Shown here piece after piece: positions 8,505 through 15,623 of a stretch of 64,000 nt of DNA. Position 1 is the stretch's first letter, and each line of letters starts with the position of its first letter. A model generated the notes under the pieces. That model was not told where the DNA came from, made no database searches, and was given only the letters and a program-made list of their open reading frames with translations. This DNA comes from an uncultured Christensenellaceae bacterium. Lineage in GTDB: Bacteria; Bacillota; Clostridia; Christensenellales; UBA3700. Made by a program: the position numbers and the translations under genes. The stretch lies in NCBI GenBank assembly GCA_944380285.1, contig CALWGZ010000005.1:1-64000 (forward strand). The letters are read 5' to 3'.

Positions 8505-9551
8505 ATGCCGTATCCAAAGGCAAAGGTATATTTCGACGGGTCGCATTACATCGCGATCCCGCACACAACTCGCCCTAAAGCTGTTAAAGGTTTTGGCGAA
8601 GAAGACCGAAAAGCGATGGATGAAAACTTGCGCAAAATAGCTTCCGAAATTATGGACAAAAGCGTATCGTCAGATATTGGCGATACGCCTTGTCCGACAG
8701 AGGAAGATGCGGCAAGAGATGAAGATGAGAAAACAGGTAAACAGACAGGACAAGAAGACACGCAGGAAGAAAAACAAGAAAGCAAAACGGAGATGTTTGA
8801 GAGATTGTATGAAGCGACGCGAGGCGAAAAGACGCGCAATCGATTTAGAGCTATCCTCAAAGAGATGACGCCGATGTTCGAGGACAAGGAAAAGGCAAAG
8901 GAGTTTGTGCAAATGAATTTCAGGCGTAAGGCTCGCAACAGAATAGCGCGCAACATACGGTTGTTCAGAAAGGTCAATCTCAACGGATTCAATTGGTTCG
9001 TGACATTTACATATGACGATAAAATGCACACAGAGCAAAGTTTTCGCAAAAAATTGACAAACACGTTGAGCCACTTGTGTTCACGAAAAGAATGGCGGTA
9101 TATCGGCATATGGGAGCGCTCTCCCGAGAAGAAGCGCTTGCATTTTCACGGTATATTCGTGATACTGGACGGCACGATCCCCGGCGAGATGAGCGAGAAA
9201 AAGAGCTACTCCATCACAGATCGTAAGATGCAGACGACGCACGAGAATTCGTATTTTCGCCAGCACTTCGGCTTGAACGATTTTAAGGCATTCGGACAAA
9301 AGGACGGCGTCTACGACGCGGTGAAATACTTGGTAAAATACATCGAAAAGACAGGCGAAAAACTCGTCTATTCGCGTGGATTGCCGCAATATTTTGTGTC
9401 AGATATTATGGACGAAGACGTACTATGTTTTATCGGCGACGATGACGGCAAATTGCTGCTTGCGGACGATTTCGGATGCTGGGACGAAGGCTGCTATATG
9501 GGCAAGGTCAGTCCGGAAACGATAAAGCTTATGCCGAAAGCGAACAATTGA
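8505..9551 (+). CDS. HUH rolling-circle replication initiator
   Basis: A 348-aa protein. Start chosen at ATG 8505, behind GCGGAGGTGACT, rather than the in-frame GTG at 8499. An acidic linker (about 60-90) precedes a Rep domain: FNWFVTFTYDDKM (motif 1), then RLHFHGIFVIL with the metal-binding His-Phe-His at about 213-215 (motif 2), then YDAVKYLVKYIEKTGEK with candidate catalytic tyrosines (motif 3). Such proteins nick the double-stranded origin and start rolling-circle replication in inoviruses and small plasmids. It is the last gene of the block. Confidence 0.75.
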   Translation: MPYPKAKVYFDGSHYIAIPHTTRPKAVKGFGEEDRKAMDENLRKIASEIMDKSVSSDIGDTPCPTEEDAARDEDEKTGKQTGQEDTQEEKQESKTEMFERLYEATRGEKTRNRFRAILKEMTPMFEDKEKAKEFVQMNFRRKARNRIARNIRLFRKVNLNGFNWFVTFTYDDKMHTEQSFRKKLTNTLSHLCSRKEWRYIGIWERSPEKKRLHFHGIFVILDGTIPGEMSEKKSYSITDRKMQTTHENSYFRQHFGLNDFKAFGQKDGVYDAVKYLVKYIEKTGEKLVYSRGLPQYFVSDIMDEDVLCFIGDDDGKLLLADDFGCWDEGCYMGKVSPETIKLMPKANN

Positions 9552-9624
9552 ATTCGCACGCACATTGACAACTTAATAAGCCGCCGAACTCGCAAGATTA
9601 TTTTACGGTATAGTAGATCGCCTA

Positions 9625-9669
9625 TTGACAAACTATCATTGCAATAGTATAATATCATTGTAATGATAT
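9625..9669 (+). promoter_or_regulatory. Promoter and palindromic operator of the toxin-antitoxin pair
   Basis: TTGACA (9625-9630) and TATAAT (9648-9653) are 17 bp apart. An inverted repeat ATATCATT-GT-AATGATAT spans 9652-9669, and a related imperfect palindrome CTATCATTGCAATAG lies between the boxes. Two related palindromes over the promoter suit autorepression by the Xre-type antitoxin at 10348. Confidence 0.7.
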
Positions 9670-9686
9670 AATAATAGAGGTGAACA

Positions 9687-10361
9687 ATGCGATTATATCA
9701 CGGGTCTAAGAATATAATACAGAAACCGCAATACGGCGTCGGCAATCGTCATAACGATTACGGACTGGGGTTTTATTGCACCGAAAACAAAGAACTTGCC
9801 AAAGAATGGGCGTGTACTTCTCCGCTGTCGGCAGGTTTTGCAAACGAATATCTTCTCGATGTATCCGATTTGACGATCTTGAATTTGAGCGACAAGCCAT
9901 ATTCTATCTTGAATTGGCTGGCTGTTTTGCTTGAAAACAGGACCTTTGATACGAATACTCCTTTGTCTATAAGCGCTAAGGACTATATATTGCAAAATTT
10001 CCGTGTAGACACCATTCATTGCGATGTGATCATAGGTTACAGGGCGGATGATTCCTATTTTTCGTTTGCAAGGGACTTTATAAACGGCGCGATTTCTGTC
10101 AGACAATTGGGAAAAGCCATGGCGCTTGGCAATTTGGGTGAGCAAGTGGTGCTTAAAACTCAAAAAGCGTTTTCCAAGCTCACCTTCATATCTTACGAAG
10201 ACGCTCTGCCGGAAGAATATTATGTGAAGCGTCAAGCGCGCGATGAAGAAGCGCGCAGAACTTATTTGCAAGGCGATTTGCGAAGGGCGTCTTTGGAAAA
10301 CGACGTATTTGTCCTCGATATTATCAGAAGGGGGTTGAAAACCGGCGATGAGATCTTATGA
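9687..10361 (+). CDS. DUF3990-like ADP-ribosyltransferase-fold toxin (putative)
   Basis: A 224-aa protein with GAGGTGAAC upstream. The N-terminus LYHGSK, the segment NDYGLGFYCTE (residues 23-33) and NLGEQVV (E152) match the layout of DUF3990 proteins and resemble the H-Y-E arrangement of ADP-ribosyltransferase folds. The gene overlaps the next one by 14 nt and is followed by an Xre-type DNA-binding partner, the usual toxin-antitoxin arrangement. Toxin activity and target are inferred. The pair may stabilise the element. Confidence 0.65.
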   Translation: MRLYHGSKNIIQKPQYGVGNRHNDYGLGFYCTENKELAKEWACTSPLSAGFANEYLLDVSDLTILNLSDKPYSILNWLAVLLENRTFDTNTPLSISAKDYILQNFRVDTIHCDVIIGYRADDSYFSFARDFINGAISVRQLGKAMALGNLGEQVVLKTQKAFSKLTFISYEDALPEEYYVKRQARDEEARRTYLQGDLRRASLENDVFVLDIIRRGLKTGDEIL

Positions 10362-10977
10362 CAAGAGCTATCTTCCTTATGTAGCTGAAAATGTCGGAAC
10401 GATGTTTGAGTATGCGGCGGCAAGCGGATTTAAGCCTCAGGCGTTTTGGGAGATGTTTGTTTTAAGCGATGTAGCAAAAGACATAGAGATCGGCAATGCG
10501 CGGTTTTTAGTCGGGTATTCGGCGATCGATCTGGTAAATTTTGTCATCAACTCCATATGCGCAGGAGCTAAATTGCTCGCTCCCAAGCCTATCTTGGACA
10601 GAACGCGTTACTATTGGGCGGGCTGGGCGCTTGCGCAATATCAATACGAAAGCGGAAAGACATTCTATGAGATAAACCGGAATTTCCCCATAGGCAAAGT
10701 CCTCGATCTTTACGATGTGTTGCATGAAGCGGATATAACAAAGTTTTTCGATATAGCCGATGAATGGATGAAAGCCGCCGCACCCGCAACAAAACTCCAA
10801 CGTATCCGCAAAGCTCGGGGGCTGACACAGCGAGAACTTGCGCAAAAGTCCGGCGTGGATATCCGCTCGATACAGATGTATGAACAGCGCAAAAACGATA
10901 TAAATAAAGCGCAAGCCGATACCCTTGCAAAAATCGCACGTTGCCTTAACTGTCAAATGGAAGATCTGATGGAGTGA
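10348..10977 (+). CDS. Xre-family antitoxin / HTH protein
   Basis: A 209-aa protein. The N-terminal 140 residues form an uncharacterised helical domain (with repeated Trp/Tyr, as in RYYWAGWALAQYQYESGK) that probably binds the toxin. The C-terminal 60 residues are a classic Xre/Cro helix-turn-helix: KLQRIRKARGLTQRELAQKS and GVDIRSIQMYEQRKN. Start at ATG 10348 overlaps the toxin gene end, implying translational coupling. It likely represses the operon through the palindromes at 9640-9669. Confidence 0.7.
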   Translation: MRSYDKSYLPYVAENVGTMFEYAAASGFKPQAFWEMFVLSDVAKDIEIGNARFLVGYSAIDLVNFVINSICAGAKLLAPKPILDRTRYYWAGWALAQYQYESGKTFYEINRNFPIGKVLDLYDVLHEADITKFFDIADEWMKAAAPATKLQRIRKARGLTQRELAQKSGVDIRSIQMYEQRKNDINKAQADTLAKIARCLNCQMEDLME

Positions 10978-10984
10978 TTGCTCG

Positions 10985-11227
10985 CGCATACGAAAAGACG
11001 GCACACAGGCTTATCCTTGCGAAAAACGGGGATGGATACACGACAATAAGACGGATGCCGCGGAACGGTGAAAGCGGCCCCAACGCAAGCGGTCAAGCGG
11101 CGTGGGGCGCTTCCGTCCGCGCACCGCTTTTCGTGTTCTCTTGCCCCGTCGCAGGATTAGACGTGTGCTTGTCTGCGGCGGAGCGCAGCGACGCCGCACT
11201 TGTATCAAGACAAGCACACGTCTAATC
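10985..11227. repeat. Highly structured intergenic region with a perfect 19-bp inverted repeat
   Basis: A perfect 19-bp inverted repeat (11155-11173 with 11209-11227, GATTAGACGTGTGCTTGTC and its complement) encloses a second 7-bp stem TGCGGCG/CGCCGCA (11174-11180 with 11192-11198). Just upstream (about 11070-11117) is another stem of the form AAGCG-CCCCA-CGC pairing with GCG-TGGGG-CGCTT. The region is more GC-rich than its flanks and lies between convergent transcripts. No T-run follows, so it is not an ordinary terminator. A nicking origin, oriT or structured RNA is possible. Confidence 0.5.
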
Positions 11228-11342
11228 GCCAAAGCGATAGATTTGCTCTCTTTTGATGGCAAAGTATGAACGGCTATCAATGTTGAAAATTTCGGCTAAT
11301 CCCGGGGTTCGATCCGAGATCAGCCGAATGCGGTTGCAGGAA

Positions 11343-11633
11343 TCACTCTTGATTTTTGTAATACCGTTTCCCAGCCACCGTGATGACGTTGCCAACAATG
11401 ATGGGCATATCGCTGTCGCAGCATCGCAAGATGATCTTGTCGGGTTCGGGAGATGCTTTGGGAAGGTCGCCGAAGTCGAATTTACTGTCGTCTGCAGCCT
11501 CGAGAACTTTGAAACCGTGTTTGACGATGAATGAGCTGAATTGCCAAAGTTTTTCGAACATCCCGTTGCAATCGATGATCGCGCTGAGATTTTCTTGCGG
11601 ATGGTATGCGGTGATCCTGAAATAGTTTGCCAT
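11343..11633 (-). CDS. Conserved element protein, paralogue of 13731-14015
   Basis: A 96-aa protein beginning MANYFRITAYHPQENLSAI, with motif FEKLWQFSSFIVKHGFKVLE. It is clearly homologous to the 94-aa product at 13731-14015 over its full length. An AGGAGGAATATACA site precedes the ATG. This small family recurs next to PcfJ-type genes in Firmicutes conjugative elements, but its function is unknown to me. It forms part of a diverged segmental duplication together with the pseudogene at 11646. Confidence 0.65.
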   Translation of the reverse strand: MANYFRITAYHPQENLSAIIDCNGMFEKLWQFSSFIVKHGFKVLEAADDSKFDFGDLPKASPEPDKIILRCCDSDMPIIVGNVITVAGKRYYKNQE

Positions 11634-11645
11634 TGTATATTCCTC

Positions 11646-12098
11646 CTATGCGGCAAGTTTTTTGATGGTTTTATTGGCGTAAGGCAGCCAAATGTTGTTG
11701 ACGTAGTGCAGAATATCTTCGCTCGGCTTATGGTCGTGTTCGCCATAGCATTGCAGGACTTTGTGACTGCGCGGCGAGTATTCGAGCGTCACGAGCGGAA
11801 TATCCGGGCTTTCTTTTGCGCGAACGAAGAAGATGAGTGATTCTTCTCTCACCATGCGCTGGTCGTAGTTCATCCGTCCCACGCAATGATGCAACGCTTC
11901 TCCTTCACGGATAAGGTCAGCCGGACTTCTTGCGATCACGCAGATAAAGGCACTTTTCTTGGAGGGTTTTTTGATGGCGGTGATGCTCAAGGATTTGGTG
12001 CAGGAAACGGAGGGATCAGTTTCATTTTGGCAAGAAACGGCGGAAAAGGTGGGAATGGACGCATAAAATTTTACTATTGATTCCTTGTTCCACGACAT
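11646..12098 (-). pseudogene. Truncated duplicate of the PcfJ-like gene
   Basis: From about codon 49 onward (KSAFICVIARSPADLIREG to the stop) this is nearly identical to the last 100 residues of the PcfJ-like protein at 14300-15619, including the HCVGRMNYDQRMV segment. The N-terminal 340 residues of that protein are missing and are replaced by about 48 unrelated codons. No good ribosome site precedes the ATG at 12098. It appears to be a remnant of a recombination event, though a short expressed protein cannot be excluded. Confidence 0.65.
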
Positions 12099-12200
12099 TC
12101 AAAGCACGCTTTGGCACATTGTCGGGCGTGGGGCGTGTTTTAATATAAATAGATTTAAATTAAAAAATGGCTGCAGAGTCAAGATGTTTTTTCTCACATT

Positions 12201-12283
12201 CTCTATTTTTCTCTATCTTTCTCTATCTTGCTCTACTTTTCTCTATTTTTTATATTGACAAAAAAGTAGAGAAAGAATATAAT
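12201..12283 (+). promoter_or_regulatory. Sigma-A promoter with five tandem 10-bp operator repeats
   Basis: Five consecutive decamers of consensus CTCTATYTTT lie at 12201-12250, with slight variation (CTCTATCTTG, CTCTACTTTT). They abut TTGACA (12255-12260) and TATAAT (12278-12283), spaced 17 bp. The spacer contains AAAAGTAGAG, the reverse complement of one repeat. A repeat of one helical turn placed on the same DNA face suggests cooperative binding of a regulator, most simply the AlbA-type protein encoded at 12310. Confidence 0.75.
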
Positions 12284-12309
12284 AAAGATAAAGACAAGGA
12301 GACAGAGAA

Positions 12310-13599
12310 ATGATAGAAAATCAGGAAACAGAATTCAAAAGAGAATATACAGACGATTTGAAAAAAGAAGTAGTTGCTTTTTTGAATACGAACGACGGAA
12401 CAATTTATATAGGGATGAACAATGACGGAAGTATTTGCGGAATTGCGGATATCGATGTTACCATGCAGAAGATCTCCTCGTCCCTTCGTAATGCGATTTT
12501 GCCGGATTGTACAAGGTTTTTCCATATGGAGAGTTGCAGCGAACAAGGGAAGCAATATCTCCGTCTGAATATTGTCAAAGGAACGCAAACACCATATTAT
12601 CTCAGTGAAAAGGGAATACGTCCGAGTGGCGTATACATCCGCGTCGGGAATACGACGGTTCAAGCGTCCGAAGATAGGATTCGCGAATTGATACGTGAGG
12701 CAAACAGCGAAAAATATGAAGATATAAAGGCATACAGGCAGGATTTGACTTTTAAGGCTGTGCAGCGTGTTTTCGACGAGCGGAATGTGGAGTTTGGACA
12801 GTCGCAAATGCGAACGCTTGGACTGCTCGATACTGAAGGTTTTTATACGAATCTTGCGCTGCTATTGTCCGATCAGTGCGAACACAGCATCAAATGCGCC
12901 ATTTTTGAGGATACGACAAAAAAAGTTTTTAAGGACAGAAAGGAATTCGGAGGTTCATTGATCGAACAGGTTGATAGAGTTTTGGAATATTTGAATGTCT
13001 ATAATAAAACGGCGTCGGTTATCGGAGATAAGCTGCGTGAAGATGCACGCGAATATCCGCCTACCGCAATACGAGAGGCGTTGCTGAATGCGGTTGTTCA
13101 CAGAGAGTATTCATACAGCGGCAGCACATTCGTCAATCTGTATGCCGACAGAATAGAAATCATGTCGCTTGGAGGACTTCCGGACGGAATCTCTCTTGAA
13201 GCGGTGCAGTTGGGAATATCGCAGCCGCGAAACCGCAAGCTGGCAAACATCTTTTATCGGCTGAATTATATCGAGGCATACGGCACAGGTATACCGCGTA
13301 TTTACGAGTATTATTGCAATACCGGGAAGAAACCGTCGATTATGATTGTGAAAGGCGCGTTTCAAATATGTTTGCCCAATTTGCTCTATGAGACAGATGC
13401 TCAAACAAAGAAGAAAAATTCGCATGAGCAAGAGATTCTAAAATATCTTGAAGAGCATGAAACCATCACAAAGGTAGAAGCGGCGAAATTGATCGGAACA
13501 AAAGAGCCGCGTGCTTATATGGTATTGCGCACAATGGCAGAAAACGGCATGCTGTCAAGATCAAGACAGGGCAAAAAATATATTTATGCAAAGAAGTAG
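12310..13599 (+). CDS. AlbA-type ATP-binding transcriptional regulator
   Basis: A 429-aa protein. The N-terminal AlbA_2/Schlafen-like domain is evident from ETEFKREY and VVAFLNTNDGTIYIGMNNDG (residues 6-45). A central GHKL-like ATPase region (HATPase_c_4) includes PTAIREALLNAVVHREYSYS and IEIMSLGGLPDG (about 252-300). The C-terminus is a winged-helix DNA-binding domain (TITKVEAAKLIGTKEPRAYM). AAGGAGACAGAGAA precedes the ATG. It is plus-strand and isolated within a minus-strand operon, sitting between two copies of a duplicated segment. It probably binds the tandem decamers over its own promoter. Confidence 0.75.
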   Translation: MIENQETEFKREYTDDLKKEVVAFLNTNDGTIYIGMNNDGSICGIADIDVTMQKISSSLRNAILPDCTRFFHMESCSEQGKQYLRLNIVKGTQTPYYLSEKGIRPSGVYIRVGNTTVQASEDRIRELIREANSEKYEDIKAYRQDLTFKAVQRVFDERNVEFGQSQMRTLGLLDTEGFYTNLALLLSDQCEHSIKCAIFEDTTKKVFKDRKEFGGSLIEQVDRVLEYLNVYNKTASVIGDKLREDAREYPPTAIREALLNAVVHREYSYSGSTFVNLYADRIEIMSLGGLPDGISLEAVQLGISQPRNRKLANIFYRLNYIEAYGTGIPRIYEYYCNTGKKPSIMIVKGAFQICLPNLLYETDAQTKKKNSHEQEILKYLEEHETITKVEAAKLIGTKEPRAYMVLRTMAENGMLSRSRQGKKYIYAKK

Positions 13600-13607
13600 A
13601 TAGCAAT

Positions 13608-13641
13608 AAAATCACGCAGCGGCAATCGTCTGCGTGATTTT
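13608..13641. terminator. Bidirectional terminator
   Basis: A perfect 12-bp stem AAAATCACGCAG/CTGCGTGATTTT with a 10-nt loop lies just after the AlbA gene. A-rich and T-rich flanks allow it to stop both that gene and transcripts from the opposing minus-strand operon. Confidence 0.8.
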
Positions 13642-13730
13642 ACGCTAAGGATGGGGAGAAAAAGGCTGATTAAAGACGATTTTCAGGCGGCAAAATTGTC
13701 CGATTTCTCCGCTTTCATGCCCCTTTGACT

Positions 13731-14015
13731 TTATATTACAGAATAGTTTTTGCCTTCCACTGCAATGCGGTTATCCTTTATGTCAGGCTGCCCACTTTTA
13801 CAGGCGCGAAGGATGATGTGGGCAGTATCCAGTTCGACTTTCGGCATATCGCCTTCGTCGAATTTTTCTGCGTTGCCGACCTCGATGATCTTGAAGCCTT
13901 TTTGTATGAGGTAGGCGGAAAACTGCCACAGCTTTTCAAAGTAGCCGTTGCTGTCGAAGATTGCCGAAAGATTTTCTACAGGGTGGTATGCGGTGATTCT
14001 GAAGTAGTTTGACAT
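13731..14015 (-). CDS. Conserved element protein, paralogue of 11343-11633
   Basis: A 94-aa protein, MSNYFRITAYHPVENLSAIF onward, containing FEKLWQFSAYLIQKGFKIIE. Full-length homology with the product at 11343-11633 is clear by eye. AAGGAGAAAACACT precedes the ATG. It is the last gene of the long minus-strand operon that includes the PcfJ-like and PcfK-like genes. Function not recognised. Confidence 0.7.
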   Translation of the reverse strand: MSNYFRITAYHPVENLSAIFDSNGYFEKLWQFSAYLIQKGFKIIEVGNAEKFDEGDMPKVELDTAHIILRACKSGQPDIKDNRIAVEGKNYSVI

Positions 14016-14047
14016 AGTGTTTTCTCCTTATAATTTGCTGTAGTGTG

Positions 14048-14281
14048 TTAGACTCTCAAAAAGTTTGAAAGTCTATATCTGGTTCCGTACAATTTTATGT
14101 ACGGGTGTTTGTTATCATAATATATTTTCAATTTATGGCAGGAGCTGTTTCCTCTGCAAGAGCCGACTGTAAGATAGATAAAGTCCTCTATTCCATAGGC
14201 GATATGCTTGATTTCTATCCTGCCAAAATTGCCGAGGTAGGCAATGGTGGGGTGTTTGTTGCAAATTTCTTGTTTTGTCAT
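14048..14281 (-). CDS. Hypothetical protein, 77 aa
   Basis: A small protein with AAAGGAGAATACT upstream, starting MTKQEICNKHPTIAYLGNFG. It is Tyr-rich and basic, ends in YGTRYRLSNFLRV, and has no membrane segment. It lies between the PcfJ-like gene and the FRITAYHP-family gene and has no counterpart in the duplicated copy near 11640. Function unknown. Confidence 0.6.
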   Translation of the reverse strand: MTKQEICNKHPTIAYLGNFGRIEIKHIAYGIEDFIYLTVGSCRGNSSCHKLKIYYDNKHPYIKLYGTRYRLSNFLRV

Positions 14282-14299
14282 AGTATTCTCCTTTGCGGT

Positions 14300-15619
14300 T
14301 TAAGCCGCGATCTGTTTGATGGTTCTGTTGGCGTAAGGCAGCCAGATTTTGTTGACATAGTGCAGAATGTCTTCGCTCGGCTTATGGTCGTGTTCGCCGT
14401 AGCATTGCAGGACTTTGTGACTGCGCGGCGAGTATTCGAGCGTCACGAGCGGGATATCCGGGCTGTCTTTTGCGCGGACGAAGAAGATGAGCGATTCTTC
14501 TCTCACCATGCGCTGGTCGTAGTTCATCCGTCCCACGCAATGATGCAACGCTTCTCCCTCTCGGATAAGGTCTGCCGGACTTCTTGCGATAACGCAGATA
14601 AACGCGCTTCGTTTCGCGTGTTGCAGGGACATGTATTTCTCCGCAACGGCGGCGAATTGCGTGTACAGTTCCTTGCGTTTTTCCGCGTCTTCCATCGCCT
14701 TTTTCGCGGCGTATTGGTCTATGCGGATGTCGTGCCAGCGTTTGAAGTCATGCGGGAAACGGTTCTTCTCTTCGGACATATCCAAGCCGAGATTTTGGCA
14801 GGCTTTGAGGTAGTCGAGATAGGTATGCGGATTGGTGCGCTTTTCCGCGACATAATCAAAGAGCCGTTCGAGTTCTTTGCCTTTGAACAGCTCCTTTAAC
14901 GGTTCGAGCGCGCTGTCGTGGATCAGCCGAAGTTTCGCTTCCTTGTAGTGCTGAAGCTGTTCGAGCGGCTTCTTGGTCTTATACGCTCGGACTATGACAT
15001 CTATGTAGTAGTGCCTGTCTTGAAGCGTCGCTCTGTTTGCGATAAGCCACTTGCAGAAGGCTTTGTCCGTTCCGCAGCGTTTGAGTATCGTCTTGCTCAA
15101 CGCGATCCGTGAAAAGCCGAGCTTCATCAGCATTTCGAGCTGCGGGAATTGATGGTAGAGCCGTAAATACTTGAAAATATTGCAGCCCTGATACATTTTA
15201 TACGCGGAATATCTGAACTCCGGCAAGCGATCTATGAAGTGCGGATTTACGATCTCCGCAAAAGGATCATAGTATTTGTCATACGCCCAGCACCAGCCGC
15301 GTTCATACCATTGCTTGTACTTTTGCAAGCCTTCTTCGTACCAGCCGAAGCGAAACCCCATGCCGGCGCAATAGCAATATTCCATGTCCTTCACGAAGCA
15401 CTTATCCGAGTCCAGACCATGAATGGCGACCTGCTTGTAGTACCACTTTTTGTAGCGGTGTTTTACGGCGACAGTTACCTTCACAAGCTCGTTTTTCCAA
15501 GTGGTCAGGTAGGCGTAGCAGCGCACATGGCCGTCAGGGCTTGGATAGTATTTGCCGTCAAGTTTCCGTATCCTTTTCAGGATGTTTTTCGGGATAGGTC
15601 TGATGTCTGTTTCTTTCAT
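14300..15619 (-). CDS. PcfJ-like protein
   Basis: A 439-aa protein. The C-terminal third carries the PcfJ hallmark: a region ending LIREGEALHHCVGRMNYDQR (about residue 365) followed by beta strands IPLVTLEYSPRSHKVLQCYG. The N-terminal part contains an aromatic-rich substrate-like domain (GFRFGWYEEGLQKYKQWYER). PcfJ is encoded in conjugative plasmids such as pCF10 and in many ICEs near relaxation and transfer genes; its biochemical role is not established. The gene lies immediately downstream of the PcfK-like gene (4-nt gap). Its last 300 bp are duplicated near 11646-11960. Confidence 0.75.
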   Translation of the reverse strand: MKETDIRPIPKNILKRIRKLDGKYYPSPDGHVRCYAYLTTWKNELVKVTVAVKHRYKKWYYKQVAIHGLDSDKCFVKDMEYCYCAGMGFRFGWYEEGLQKYKQWYERGWCWAYDKYYDPFAEIVNPHFIDRLPEFRYSAYKMYQGCNIFKYLRLYHQFPQLEMLMKLGFSRIALSKTILKRCGTDKAFCKWLIANRATLQDRHYYIDVIVRAYKTKKPLEQLQHYKEAKLRLIHDSALEPLKELFKGKELERLFDYVAEKRTNPHTYLDYLKACQNLGLDMSEEKNRFPHDFKRWHDIRIDQYAAKKAMEDAEKRKELYTQFAAVAEKYMSLQHAKRSAFICVIARSPADLIREGEALHHCVGRMNYDQRMVREESLIFFVRAKDSPDIPLVTLEYSPRSHKVLQCYGEHDHKPSEDILHYVNKIWLPYANRTIKQIAA

Positions 15620-15623
15620 GATT

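Larger units (their letters stand above)
808..9551 (+). mobile_element. Inovirus-like (filamentous phage-like) gene block
   Basis: Eleven same-strand genes, tightly spaced and each with a good Shine-Dalgarno site. Read as a set they match filamentous phage logic: an HTH regulator, small cytoplasmic proteins, proteins with one N-terminal membrane anchor, a large secreted protein with a C-terminal membrane anchor (pIII-like), a 47-aa single-span protein, a membrane-tethered P-loop ATPase (Zot/pI-like) and an HUH rolling-circle initiator. No tail, capsid, portal or terminase gene is seen. The major coat protein is not obvious and no integrase is present, so it may be a decayed or domesticated phage, or a related element. 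The assignment rests on motifs and gene order only. Confidence 0.6.

Noticed and set aside
10974..11225. 83-aa frame after the antitoxin gene
   Set aside because: It runs through the perfect inverted repeat at 11155-11227 and lacks a ribosome site.
11222..11746. 174-aa Ser/Thr-rich minus-strand frame
   Set aside because: It is a shadow of the FRITAYHP-family gene in another frame, with composition unlike a real protein.
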